From: Scilla litardierei
Taxonomy: Eukaryota; Streptophyta; Magnoliopsida; Asparagales; Asparagaceae
Length of the DNA stretch: 64,000 nt
Direction of reading: 5' to 3'
NCBI GenBank assembly: GCA_030789695.1
Contig: CM061132.1
Location: 154,424,817-154,488,816, forward strand
Below are positions 44,197 through 56,775 of this stretch, piece by piece. The notes beneath the pieces are model-generated. The model did no database searches, was not told the origin of the DNA, and saw only the letters and a program-made list of their open reading frames with translations. The position numbers were made by a program, and so were the translations under genes. Numbering within the stretch: the stretch's first letter is position 1; each line of letters opens with the position of its first letter.

Positions 44197-46497
44197 ATCC
44201 ATACCAATCTTCATAGCCTTCACCCCAAAAATAGGTGCCAGTAAATTTTATAGGAACATGACAAAGTATTGTGCTGGCTGTAGCAGACCTATCATCTGAT
44301 AAGAGATGATAAAGGCACATCGCCTATTTGTGAGTTCATGGAGACATGAGAGTTTGTTGTAAGATAAAAAAATTCGGCACTCTTGAGTTGTAAACTTCAT
44401 TTTTGTGTTGAAATGGAGAATTCTTACAAGTTTGATTATTTACTTAGCTGGGAACAATAAATATGATCTTTTTTGTCGTCATATGTTGTTAAAACGGGTA
44501 TATTTGAAGAGCTAAGCAACCAATGAAGAAGACAGCCAGAGTACAGATCTTTGCAACAATGGTTGATGAGTCATGAAATTACGGTTGTATGTTGATGTTA
44601 ATAGTCTAACCCTTTTAATTCACCAGTATCTAAATGTATCAATGAAGGCTTTTTTTGTTTTTTTTTGGGAGGGGGGGATTGGACCTTGCTGAAAAACTTA
44701 AATCTATTTGGCATGTTGAAATGATTTTTATTTCATTAATTCTTAGCTTAGATGGCATAACAGGTCCTTACGTTTACAGGAGGCACAAAGGAATATTTCG
44801 AACTAATAATACATGGACCTAAATTCACCACACACCAATGATTCAGGTTAGCGGCTTACAAAGGCTATATGGAAGCCAAAACAATTTGTGAAGGTTCGTT
44901 GTGATCCAATCAAGGAAGAAATGGATACTAATTCTCTATCGTACGAGCTCCTTTCCCCACATTGTTGGGGTCTCTTTCCCCAATTCGAGGCTTTGTAAGG
45001 CTACTGACATTTATCCCAAAACAAAAAGCCCCAAAATCCAGTTTCAACTATATAGCATAACCCAACAAATAATTATTTAGTAACCATGTAGATTAATTAT
45101 TCATTCTGGGTACCGTTAGTTTTTCCCTTCAAATTTGCAGGCGGGAGTGAAAGGGATATTTGCTAAGCCAACTTAACAGATAGAAAACTTAGAAAGAACA
45201 CTTACAGATTAGATCCCATGAGTACCGAAAATGAAGCAAAAAAAGTTTAGAACCTTTTTTGAGATCGAAGAAACCTTAGATACCTTTCATGTAATATTCC
45301 TTAAAGTTTATCTTTATTACTTTTCCCAATCTTACTTTTCCCTCAATTATCTCCTTTCTCCTCTACCATTACGCTGGCCACCACATCTAACTCTACTTAC
45401 TCCACATTTACTGCTATTATCTCCTCTCATCAATCATCAGTACTTTCTTTACCAATACCTGTTAATCACACTATAAACATACATCTTATTCTTTACAGCT
45501 TCATCACTATGATTGCCCTTTTCTTTTAACAGAATACTGTGCATGTGAATGTATATTATGTTAATTTCATAAGAAATAATGATGAACTTTTTATTAGAAA
45601 TTATCAATTTGTCCTCTACTGCAATTTGATGGTATCATTATAACAACCCTTGTTACTTAGAATGTCACCCCATCATGTCCGGATATGTCCATCGATGCGA
45701 GCTTGATTGGATTGCTAGTACTTTTCTCAAAGGTATCCATATATAATACGAGCATGGGCACTTTCACTAAAATCATGCCCTTATGATATCAACATAAAGT
45801 GATGACTCCATGTGTTCCGCCATCTACTAGGGCTCAGTTAACAAATTTCTTATCATTTGGGTTGTATGTGCTTGCTACTATGCTAGTAGCAGCAGTTGCA
45901 TATATACGGACTATTGATGGTAATTGGCTCCATTGAGTTTTCCCATTTATCTAGAAGTGTGATTGTCGTAGAGTGATAAAATTTCTTATGTACTTGCAAA
46001 TTGAGTTGAATGCTCAAGAATGAAGTGCCAATAATGAGCAGTAAAACTCAATGGTGAATTTGAGCATTGGTGCGTGATGAATTGGAAAATAATACATCAA
46101 TAACAAAGTGTTAATGTTTGAACTTTGAAGAGATCTGCCAGACATGTTGACGGGGACTGGGTAGGGTTATAACTTCTAAGGTGGTGGTATTTGGAAATAA
46201 AAATCAGGTAGCTAATGGATTTGGGTAAAAGAACTAGTGGATCTAAAGATCTAGATAATTAAATGATTTCTTTCTATGCCATGCCCATGAGCCTCGCACC
46301 CTATCTCACACGCATGTCGCATGTAAGAAGATTTCTAAGAAATGTAGGGTTCCACGTGAACCATTTAGGTATCCCCATTCAGTCGCATTGTTCAATTGAT
46401 TAGCATGTTAATGTACAACCCTATAAAAAGGAAAATCTACATGCACAACACATGTTGATAAAATGTAAACAAAATAAAAGAAATAATAAAAGAAATT
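44197..46497. other. flank block of duplication copy A, no gene recognised
   Basis: Aligns with 50100-52821 (minus the Helitron there). It is AT-rich with a CT-rich part (45340-45440). A few short frames are parallel between copies (for example around 45650-45740), but none has a recognisable domain, and both copies carry stops. Confidence 0.5.
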
Positions 46498-46502
46498 TCT
46501 AA

Positions 46503-49500
46503 TGTTCCTCTCATTTGTGCCTCAACCGTATTTGGTTTATTACATATAAGAGTGTCAATGGTGGAGTTCTGATGGAAGATGACACAACTCACAAGATAGT
46601 AGACATTTTGACTACTAGAATCAAGATGCATGATGGAGGTTCGGTACATATCAGATCTGATGAAAAATCTAATCTCATTAAAAAATCTAATCTCATTAAG
46701 AATTCTAGACAAGAAAGATTATTTGTGTATTCTTGAAGGTGGAGTCTTTTGGATAGTTAAAGTTGCATTGATTATTGTGAAAGGCATGTAGACGAACAGT
46801 CTTTGTATTCTTTGATATATTATAGTTACTGGTGTTGCTGTGGTATCACCAGAATAGTCCTAATTTACACTATCGGATTATGGCATATGCGTTTAGCGTA
46901 TATACGCGGGGGGCTTGACGGTGTTAAGCAAACGAGATTTGCTTGAAACTCACAAAGTTAAGTAGTTAGATTTTTGTGAGTATTGCATCTTCAACAAGCA
47001 GACAATGATCTAGTTTGGTATTTCTGCTCATAGAATAAAGTCCTCATTGTATTATATTTATTCAGATGTCTAAGACTCTTCGTAAGTTCTTTTCAAAAGT
47101 GGAAGGTACATGCTTACTCTCATCAATAATTATTCCAAGACGGTATACATGTGTTAAAGAAGAATTCTTCAATGTGTTTAAGAATTGAAAAGTTTTGATC
47201 GAGAGTCAAACTAGAAATAAGATTAAGCATCATTGAACTGACAATGATACGAAGTTCTGTTTCAAAAGGTTTGATAAGTTCTGTCAGGGAAAAAGGTATT
47301 GTGAGGCATCACATGGGGAAGAAATTTCGCAACAAAATGGAGTTGCAGAATAAATGAACACGACCATTTTAGAGAAAGCAAGATGTATGCTTTCAAATGT
47401 CAGGTGGTCAAAAGATTTTTTAGCTGAAACGATATTCACAGCTTGTTATCCGATGAATCAATATATGCTATTGCAATTGATTGCAATATTCCTATCGAGA
47501 TATGGTATGATAAACTTGCTGATTACTTTATTTTTAGAAGTATTTGGTTACCATGCATGTGATGGAAAACTTAATCCAAGGATAACGAAAAGTATATTTA
47601 TTGGTTATGCTTTAGGGGTGAAAGGATATAAAATTTAAACCATAGATCCTAAGCCCTTGGTGACCAATAGAAATGTTATTTTTGATGAGAAATCCATGGT
47701 TCGTCTAAAAAAGGAGTCTGAAACGTCTGATGTTTCTTTAGCGAAAGAGAACCGCATTAGCAAGCATGTAGAGTTTGAAGAAAAATCAAAGAAAAATATG
47801 ATCTTCACTCCAGTTTAGACCAATCAGATAGATGTGCATGAATCCATGAGCAAGGATGAAGCATATGAGGAGCAACAATATTGTATCATTAGTGGCTGAG
47901 AGAGACGGCTCATTCCCCACCTCAGAGATACAGTTATGCAGATCTCATATCTTGTGCATGAGCATTGGGAAGAAATTTCACAACAAAATGGAGTTGCAGA
48001 ATAAATGAACACGACCTTTTTAGAGAAAGCAAGATGTAGGCTTTCAAATGTCAGGTGGTCAAAAGATTTTTTAGCAGAAACGATATTCACAGATTGTTAT
48101 CGGATGAATCGATATATGCTATTGCAATTGATTGCAATATTCCTATCGAGATATGGTATGAGAAACTTGCTGATTACTTTATTTTAAAAGTATTTGGTTA
48201 CCATGCATGTGATGGAAATCTTAATCTAAGGATAAAGAAAAGTATATTTATTGGTTATGCTTTAGGGATGAAATGATATAAAATTTAAACTACAGATCCT
48301 AAGCCCTTGCATGCTATTAGACCAATCAGATAGATGTGCATGAATCCATGAGCAAGGATGAAGCATATGAGGAGCAACAATATATTATCATTACTGGCTG
48401 AGAGAGACAGCTGATTAGCCACCTCAGAGACACAGTTATGCAGATCTCGTATCTTGTGCATTGAGCATGGCTGAGTCTCTCCTTGAGCCTTTTAGTTATT
48501 CAAATATACAATTATGCAGAGTTTGTTACCTGTTATGATATGGTGGCGCTTGAACAGGTTGACATGAAGACTACTTTTCTACACAGTGAGCTGGAAGAAT
48601 ATATTTTGATAAGTCAATCAGAGGTGTTCCGGGTTCAAGAAAACGAAAAATATATTTGCTCGCCGAAGAAATTTCTGTGTGATTTGAAGCAATCTCTCCA
48701 TCAATGGTACACGAGATATTGACATTTTTATGAGGCCATTGATATACAAGAAGCCTTTTTGATAATTACGTTTATTATTAGAAGCTTGATGATGATTTAT
48801 ATATCCATCTATTGTATGTTAAAGATATGCTTATTACATCCCGAGACATCCGATATCAACGAGTTGAAACAATTTTTAGGAGGATTTAATATGAAGGATT
48901 TTGGTGTAACCAAGAAGATTCTTAGCATGGAGATTCACAATGATAAAAATCAGGTAAATTTTTGAGAGAAACTTCTAGACCATGTAAAGCGGTGTCTACA
49001 CTGCGTGCTCATACTTTTGTCTTTCAGCTACGCTCTCTCTTCAGTCTGAAGAAGAGAAATACATGTATTGTGTACCTTATATCGGAGTCACTGAAACTTG
49101 AAAGCATCATGCATGCTATGGTTTTGAACTTATTTAGATATTTCATAAGTAGACAGCTTTTGCAGATATAGGATAATCATAGAAATATCCATTGGAAGTT
49201 ATGAAGTGGATACTTTGGTATCTTAGAAGGGGTACAAATATTAGTTTGGTGCATAGTAGAAGGTCCAATGATAGGTACGATCTGATCGGATATTCAGTTT
49301 CAAAGTATGTGGGTGATTTAGATCAACAGAGATCATTGTCATGCTGTATTTTCATGCTAGTAGATTGTGCAATCGGTTGAAAAGTGGCTATATAGTGGTC
49401 AATTGCTTTGTCTAATACATAGACATACATATTGTAATTGTTAAAAATAATGAAAGAAGCCATCTGGATGAGATATTCAGTTGGTAATCTTGGTTTTACA

Positions 49501-49744
49501 TCATCAGATGACTACAATGTACTATGGTAGTCAAAGTTCAATTTACTTGAATAGGGACTATGTATCATGAAAGGACCAACCACATAGATGTTATGCATAC
49601 TTCATCCAAGATGTAAAGGTCGTCAAGATGAAAAAGATTGGTGCTCAAAACAATGCAGCTGACACGATGATCAAGTCCGTTCATTCATGTAAGTTTATGC
49701 ATTGCTTGAACTTGCTTGGTGTTCTTAGAGGTGCTATTTGCATG
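46503..49744 (+). pseudogene. copia pol relict, copy B
   Basis: Fragments of protease-to-RNase H in several frames. Examples are the integrase piece at 47354-47638 (TTILEKARCMLSNVRWSKDFLAE, then HACDGKLNPRITKSIFIGYALGVKGYKI) and an RT piece at 48540-48720 (VDMKTTFLHSELEEYI...KFLCDLKQSLHQWY). Stops and frameshifts are frequent. It begins abruptly at the duplication junction, so Gag and the 5' LTR are absent. Confidence 0.85.
47321..48450 (+). repeat. 651-bp internal tandem duplication in copia relict B
   Basis: GAAATTTC-CAACAAAATGGAGTTGCAG at 47321 recurs at 47972 and the similarity continues to about 48450. The second unit lacks about 170 bp after TAAGCCCTTG. Copy A has no such repeat, so it postdates the segmental duplication. 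Confidence 0.85.
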
Positions 49745-50099
49745 TCCTATAGAGGTGCAAATACAAATTGGTATAATTAGTTGTTTTAATTCCATTAAGT
49801 ATAATATGCTATAGAAATCTTCTATATAACGATGTATATATTCTTCTTCCAAAGCATCAAGTTCTAAAAGGTCTTTCTTTTCCTCTTGTACAAAAAATTT
49901 AGGAGTTTCTTCTGGAGCTTCAGTTATGAGTTTAAATTCTAGGATATTATCACTCCTTATTTGTATTCTATCCTTCAGATATAGTGAATATTGATCTTCG
50001 TGGATGAAGGCCATAACGTTGTGTTATCTGTGTTGCTACTTCTTTGCTTTTCTTTCTTGTGGTGCTATGATTTACTTCTATGCTCTGCAATCTATAACA
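49745..50099 (+). repeat. truncated LTR of copia relict B
   Basis: Matches the 3' 350 bp of the LTR at 43600-44196, ending CTATAACA. The LTR start and polypurine tract were lost by deletion around 49745. Confidence 0.8.
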
Positions 50100-51572
50100 A
50101 TCACCATAGTCTTCATCCCAAAAATTAGGATTGGTAAATTTCTCATAGGAGTGCGACAAAGTATTGTTTTGGCTGTCGTAAGCTTACCATTTGATAAGAG
50201 ATGATAATGCACACGTCTATTTGTGAGTTCAAGGAGAGAGATGAGTTTGTTATTAGATGAGAGTTTGTTGTAAGATAAAGAAATTCGGCACTTGTGAGTT
50301 GTAAACTTTATTGTTGTGCTGGAAACGGAGAATTCTTATACCTTTGATTTTTTACTTAGCTGGGAACAATAAATATGATCTTTTTTCATTGTCATATGTT
50401 GTTAAAACTGGTATATTTGAAGAGCTTAGCAACCAATGAAGAAGACAGCCAAAGTACAGATTTTTGCACCAACGGTTGATGTGAGTTGTGAAATTACAAT
50501 TGGACATTGATGTTAATAGTCTAACCCTTTTACTTCTCCGCTATGTAAGTGTATCAATTTTGGAGGGGGTCATTGCTGGAAATCTTAAATCTATTTAGAA
50601 TGTTGAAATGATTTTATTTCATTAATTCTTAGCTTAGATGGCATAACATGCCTTAACTTATGGGAGGCACAAATGGATTTTTTGAACTTATAATACATGG
50701 GCCTAAATTCATCACACAATGACTCTGGTTAGCAGAAGGTTATATGGAAGCCAAAACGATTCATAAAGATTTGTTGTGATTCAAGCAAGAAAGAATTATA
50801 AACTAATTCTCCATCATACGAGCTCCTTTCCCTTGTTGTGTTTCTTACCCCAATTGGAGGCTGGCATCTCACCCAGAACAAAAAGCTCAAATCCATATTC
50901 AACTATACCCAACAAATCATTATTTAGTAACCATGTAGATTAATTATTCATTCTGGGTACCCAATGTTTTTCGCTTCTTGAAACTGGTAGGGGGGGCTGA
51001 GGGATATTTGCTAAGTCAATTTAACATAAAAGAAAACTTACGGAGTAGGTCCCATGAGTACACAAAATGAAGCAAAAAAAGTTTAGAAGCTTTTTTTTGA
51101 GATTGAAGAAACCTTAGGTACATTTCCTGAAATGTTTCTTAAAATGTTTCTTTATTACTTTTCCCAATTTTCTATACCCTCGATAATCTCCTTTCTCCTC
51201 TTCCATGACCATTGCCACCACTTCTAACTCTGCTTACTCCATCTTCACCGCTATCATCTCCTCTCATCGATCATCAGTAATGTCTTTATCAATGACTGTT
51301 AATCACACTAAAACATATATCTTATTCTTTTTCAGCTTCATCACTATGATCACCCTTTTCTTTTAAGAGAGATTTGTGCCTGTGAAGGTATTTTATGTTA
51401 ATTTCCATAAGAAATGCTGATTAACTATTTACTAGAAATTGTCAATTTTTCTCTACTGCAATTTGATGGTATCATTATCTCGACCCTTGTTACTTCGAAT
51501 GTCATTCCCTCATGTCCGGATATGTTCCTTGATGCGAGCTTGATTGGATTGTTAATAAATTTCTCAAAGGTA
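50100..51572. other. flank block of duplication copy B, left part
   Basis: Counterpart of 44197-45730. No gene recognised; AT-rich with a CT-rich part at 51180-51260. Confidence 0.5.
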
Positions 51573-52112
51573 TCTATTATACAAACGAGAGATGTTTTTG
51601 AATTGGTTTGCTGACTAAGACAAAAGTGTGGGTAGAAAGACGGCTGTGATTTAATATTATGGAATCAATATGTCAGATGAGAGAGTTTGTGAAAATTTTG
51701 GGAGAAAATCTTAATATTTTGGGGGAAACTAAATTTTGAGAGAATTTAAAATTTAAAATTTTGAGAGAAACTAAATCGGGAGGAAACTAAATTTTGGGGG
51801 AACTAAAATTTAATGTTAGTGGAACTAAATATGGAGGGAACTAAAATTTTAAATCTTGGGTGAATTAAATCTAGAGAGAACTATAATTTGGGAGGAACCA
51901 AAATTTTTGAGGGAACTAAATTATCTGGGGAAACTAAATTTTAGTTTGAATGTGTTTAAATTTTTTTGTTGTGGGTAATATTTTGAAGGTGGCTCCAAAT
52001 TTTTTTGGGAGTATTTTGAAGAGGCTGCAAATTTTCTTAAAAGATTTTAAATGGGATGAAATATTTTGGGTGAATATTTTGAATGCCCCGTGACGTCACG
52101 TGTTATGACTAC
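51573..52112 (+). mobile_element. nonautonomous Helitron, 540 bp, terminus CTAC
   Basis: Starts TCTATTATACAAACGAGAG after A (51572). Ends with palindrome CGTGACGTCACG, then TGTTATGACTAC, followed by T (52113). The paralogue in copy A (about 45731-45745) reads straight through the same site, which fixes both ends. The canonical final G is C here. The interior is built of repeated GGGGAACTAAATTTT-like units. The 5' end (TCTAT...GTTTTTGAA) and tail (TTATGACTA) relate it to the elements at 13508 and 41117. No protein is encoded. Confidence 0.88.
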
Positions 52113-54403
52113 TCCTTATATAATGCGAGCATGGACAGTTTCATTGCGTTCATGCCGATACGATATCAACATAAAAAGATGACTCCATGTGTTCCACCAT
52201 CTACTAGGGACCAATTAACAAGTTTATTATCATTTGGGGTGCATGTGCTTCCTATTACTATTGATGGTAACTGGCTCGGTTGAGTTTTCCCATTTATGTA
52301 GACGTGTGATTGGCCTAGAGTGGTAAAATTTCTTATGTATGTGCAAATTGAGTTGAAGGCTCAAGAATGAAGTGCCAATAATGAGTAGTAAAACTCAATG
52401 GTGAATTTGAGGTTTGGTGCTTGATGAATGTGAAAATAATAAATCAATAACAAAGTGTTAATGTTTGAAGAAATCCGCAAGACATGTTGATGGAGATTGG
52501 GTAGTGTTCTAAGGTGGCGGTAATTGGAAATAAAAATCAGGGTAAGAACAATTGGACCTAAGGATCTGGATAATTACAAGGATAATTAAATGATTTCTTT
52601 CTGATCTCATGCCCATGATCCTCACACCCTCACTCTCACATGCATCTCACAAGAATATTTCTAAGAAATGTAGGTATCCTCACGAACCAGTTATGTGTCT
52701 CCATTCATTCTCATTCATCAACCGATTAACATGATATGAGTACAAACCTATAAAGAGGCAAATCTACATGCACAATACGTGATGACACAAAATAAAGAAA
52801 ATAAAAGAAATAATGAAAGAAGGATTTAAACCCCGATTAAGTTTACATGCACAAGACGTACATCTTATATAAAACAAATTAAATAGCACAAATTGACTAA
52901 AATTTGCCACTCTTGATAAACTTCTCGGCATAGACGTTATCTTTAGCATCTTCCATAATAAAATAGCACATGATGTGTCTTTCTGTCTTGCGTCACGGAT
53001 CAAGATAAAATTGAAAGATGAAGCTTAAACCGAGTGGGGGACAAAACGTGAAATTAGTTGATCCATTGGTCCATGAATGTTCAGATAGGAGAACATGAGA
53101 GAAATGACGCACTCCAATGCTCTTGCTGCACATGAAAAAAGTTACAGAAGGACTTGATTCTTGAAGATTGGGGAAATTTCCGACATTCTGTTTTATTTTA
53201 TTTCAGATAGTACGAGGGAATATGCATTTTTTGTTCTTCCACATGCTCTTCTCTCTAGAAATACTTGACTCTTCATCTTTGGAGTTTGGACCCATATGTT
53301 TGATGTATTTATATACACAAGTAGGGATGAGACATTATTAGTTGATTACAAAATGACATCAAATTGTAATGACATAAGCTGGCCTGAATGCGTAACACCT
53401 GAAAATAAACAAAATCTTTTGTTATACTCTATTATTCTTATCTACTGACAAAGTTGACGGTTGGTTATAAAATTTTGTCAAACCCTTTCTCCGAGCATTG
53501 CTTCATGAAAAAAACACATTTTGATATGAAGGCTTTGATGACAATGGTGACCATGCTAAGAACACAATACATTCTAGACAACAAAATTATTCAATGGTAG
53601 ATCTCAGTGTGATTAGTACTTAATATTTAAATGGCGAATGTCGATTTTGTGAATTGAGACTAAGAGGGGATTTATTTCTTGCAGGTCTTATCCTGTTTCG
53701 TTATGTAATGAAATCAGGTTAGTTTGGGAGGAATGTTTTCAAGTTTCAGGAAAGCAAACAATGAGGCGAAGGGATGAGCACCAACATTAAAGGAGTACTG
53801 ATTTATCATAACTTTTCAGCGAAGCAGGATGATTTCAGCCCATTAATTCCTCGTTTCTCATAGCAGTTGTTTGTTGTAGCTCTATACGTCTGCTTGCTAT
53901 GGCTTTCTTGTGAGAAACATCTTATGTATAAGTTATGCTATTGATTAAATACTGGGGTGTATTTTATATTTCTAATGAGTCGTCAAGCTGAATATGCTTC
54001 ATGATCATGATTTCTTGGCAATGCAAACTAAACAGCAATTTTTTTAACTTCTCATGAACATCAATGATTACAAAACTCGGCTATTTCTCTACAGTAGAAA
54101 GCCCAGAACACAAGAGCGTGGTATATCTTGATCTGTGATCATTTGGATGTCACATTACTATATCCCTACTGTCAATACATCTGCAGGTGAAAACTTAAAT
54201 TACCTTCTAGACTCACTGAAGCGATGTTATGCACAGATGTATCGGGAGATACTGGTAAGGTACATCTTTATTCATTTCTGTGAAATGTTGTACTTTTTCG
54301 GTTACAAGCAAACCATGACGCATTATTTCATACCTTCATACATCAGCTATTTTACTTACTAGACTCGAAGAAGCTGATGGACTATACTAATCTTTTCGTT
54401 CCT
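52113..54403. other. right flank of copy B, then single-copy intergenic DNA
   Basis: 52113-52821 matches about 45738-46497. 52822-54403 has no visible copy in the window, no recognisable gene and no repeat of note. Its right end probably contains the SWEET 3' UTR. Confidence 0.45.
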
Positions 54404-55675
54404 CTATGTTTGAGGTCTTGCAGCCTCAGGCGATGCATCCTCCCCGACAACTGCTGGATGTTCGGAGAGGTTCTTCTTCTCGACAACTTCAATTTCCGAA
54501 TGTGAATTCCTCGTGGGATGTAATTCAACTTCGGTAGGATCTCGCCCTGATTCATCCTTCTTTGCATTCATGTAGATGAAGTAGAGAATCATCTGTACCA
54601 TTCCAAACAAGAAGCCAACTACATTTGGCAGCTGCATGCAGAGAAGAGAATATATCAGCAAAGTTTCAAGGAGAGCTGTACACATGCAAAAATAGTTTCC
54701 ATTGTGAATTCGGGGGGCTTACTGCTACGAAGAAATCCTTTATGAGCAGACCATAGCAGAACCAAGCAATCGCGCTGAGGGTGAGGAAGAAGGACAACGA
54801 AAATGGCATGTATTCGACGCTCTTTGTCCTGATCACTAGTTTCTGCAAAGAAGAAGCCAAGCAAGTATCTTGCCTGTCAGGTCCGTGCATTTTTTCTCCA
54901 ATGTTGAACATAAGCTTGTTTATGTAGCGATATGTGCTTACGATGATGCTAAGGGGAGCAACAAACACGCTGACTGCAAATGCTGCGCAAATCCCTCCGA
55001 CCAAGTCGATGCGTTTCGTTCCCTTGAGAAATAGTAGTGTCAAAAGAGCGAGGGATCCGAACAGCCCTACATCGAGCAGGAAAATAAGCTTCACTGTGAA
55101 AGCCTGCGAGAAGAGATTCCAAGTGTCATGGCAAAGTTGTATATGAGAGAGGGAGAGGGATGGAGAGGGAGGACCCTGGCTTTGTTGGGAGCATAAGTGA
55201 GATATATTGCAAGATACGAAGCTTCAATGAAGAGAGCCGCAGTGTTGATGGTAAGCAGCAGCACATCCCATGTGAGCACTGCATAGTACATCCATAACGA
55301 CGCGCTGAACACCGCGACCGCATAGGGGATCGATTGAAACGATTCGGTCGATTTGTTCTTGTAAATCCTGTAAAATGTTGGCCTTGACAACCCAAAAATA
55401 AGGGAAAATTCGTTAGTAAATTGTCCATTAATGCGTTACTTTAAAAATGAAGATAATGATAATAATATGACCCATGCAAGTTTAAACGAGAGCTGGGTAG
55501 CTTACACTGGTGCCAAAACAACTAAGAAAGATGTCAAGTTCCCTGCAACAACAATAACGAAATGAAACAAGTTAGAGATAACCAAAGAAAACATGTTAGA
55601 GAGAGAGAGAGAGAGAGAGGTGCCTAGCAAACCAACTCCAAAGGTCCATGGGTTCTCAATGGTGATGACTACCAT
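54404..55675 (-). CDS. SWEET sugar transporter, six exons, 268 residues
   Basis: Exons on the minus strand: 55675-55624, 55542-55506, 55382-55175, 55103-54942, 54842-54723, 54631-54404. They join in frame into a seven-helix SWEET with two MtN3/saliva repeats (about residues 8-96 and 130-215) linked by a single helix. Family marks: [13 protein letters not shown] at the N-terminus, [51 protein letters not shown], and [20 protein letters not shown]. SWEETs move sugars down their gradient across plasma or vacuolar membranes. The KSTESFQS wording and 268-residue length with a long polar C-tail fit the sucrose-exporting clade III (SWEET9-15), which I infer only. Start 55675 ([10 protein letters not shown]) is chosen; an in-frame ATG at 55687 would add four residues. 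Introns 2-5 are GT-AG; intron 1 reads GC-AG. Confidence 0.93.
55543..55623 (-). other. SWEET intron 1 with GC donor and (CT)n microsatellite
   Basis: On the minus strand exon 1 ends TTGCTAG and the intron begins GCACCTCTCT, running into a (CT)n repeat (plus-strand GA repeat at 55598-55619). The acceptor is TTGTTGCAG. Joining gives LLGN, exactly the family sequence. No GT near the exon end preserves the frame. Confidence 0.7.
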
Positions 55676-55754
55676 TTGGTGGGTCAAGGGATATCCCTCT
55701 CTTAGTGTGGGACAGTGGGAGAGTTAATTTTTATTCACTTTGTCATATATGGAC

Positions 55755-55766
55755 TATATATATATT
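55755..55766 (-). promoter_or_regulatory. candidate TATA box of the SWEET gene
   Basis: ATATATATATAG on the minus strand, about 80 bases upstream of the ATG. It could also be simple AT repeat. Confidence 0.4.
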
Positions 55767-56126
55767 GAAGTGCACAACAATTAAAATGGCGGTGGACTAA
55801 TATCTAATATTGCATTATTTATCTCCTTCCACCCATGCGTGCATGTGCTACGCCGGATCAAATTAGGGTGACAAACACCAATCCATCAGTGAGTAACCTT
55901 TCATCTCAAACGAGGACTGTCTTCATCAGCCATATCTAGCTTAATTGTGTGTGTGTGTGTGTGTGTGGGGTCATGATACGTGACGTTGATCCCATGCAAT
56001 GGCCTCAAATATAGATTACAGTAACAGTCAGGTCTCTTGGTGTGGCTGAACATTCCTTCACACTAAGCTGGTTACATGCTTTGAGCTATGGTCAGTACTT
56101 GCCTGCCTAGGTTTTTTGATTGTAAA
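55767..56126. other. SWEET upstream region
   Basis: Contains a (GT)n run at about 55947-55967. No other gene or clear element is seen; regulatory sites cannot be assigned. Confidence 0.4.
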
Positions 56127-56775
56127 TTAGGGCATGTTCTTTTGTAGGAAAGTATAATTGGGAAAGTTGAGAAGTGTAGAATCTAACGAGAGAGAAATTT
56201 GTGTGTAGTGTGTTCTTTTGTTGGAAAGTATGGTTGGATTATGGAGTTGGAAAGTTACGATGTGCCTCATTCCGTGTAGTTTGTTCTTTTGGTTGGAGAA
56301 AGTTGGATGAAGAAAGTGGTGTAGGTCCCACTCAAATTTAAATTATTATTTTTAAAACTAATTTAATTACTTAAAACTAAACCAATTAATTATTAAAATA
56401 TTTAATTATTAATTTATACTAATTAATTGCAAAATCAAAGTGCTAACGTACCTCCCTAATCATGCTACAGGAATGCCCACTCACGTTTGAAGGCAAAAAA
56501 AATAAAACAAACGGAAAATCAAAATTCGATTTGACCCGAGAGAGGGTGGGGCCCAGCAAGCGGAGGAATTCTGTGTATTCCCCGCGTTTCACGACGAATT
56601 CAAGAGGCTGCTGAGATTCCAAAATTCGGCTTCCACGTCAGCTTAGAATCCCAAATGCGCGTTCAAGCTACCGAACAGACAAAAGGAAACTAGGCTTGGA
56701 ATACTGTATACAGTAAGTGAATAGTGCAAGAGACTGACTTTCTCGTCCACAATTGGAGAAAAGAACAGCCACTTA
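56127..56775. mobile_element. possible nonautonomous DNA transposon with a 74-bp repeat at its left end
   Basis: The left end TTAGGGCATGTTCTTTTG resembles the reverse complement of the right end (TAAGTGGCTGTTCTTTTC, ending about 56775). TGTTCTTTTG-TGGA-AAAGT(AT) repeats at 56136, 56210 and 56283 (period about 74). No protein is encoded and no target duplication found. Confidence 0.4.

Larger units (their letters stand above)
39968..46497. repeat. segmental tandem duplication, copy A
   Basis: Extends from the copia protease region through the 3' LTR and about 2.3 kb of flank. It matches 46503-52821 in the same order and orientation. Without the Helitron it is about 5.9 kb. The junction with copy B, around 46494-46503, has no obvious element boundary. 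Confidence 0.85.
46503..52821. repeat. segmental tandem duplication, copy B
   Basis: Second unit of the tandem duplication. It starts inside the copia protease relict (TGTTCCTCTCATTTGTGCCTC) and ends at a GAAATAATGAAAGAA stretch matching the end of copy A. It lacks the copy A Helitron but contains another at 51573-52112, plus an internal 651-bp duplication. Confidence 0.85.

Noticed and set aside
45650..45950. Possible host gene fragment in the duplicated flank (parallel frames at about 51460-51560 and 52130-52280)
   Set aside because: Both copies share short frames, but similarity by duplication is expected, stops interrupt them and no domain is recognisable.
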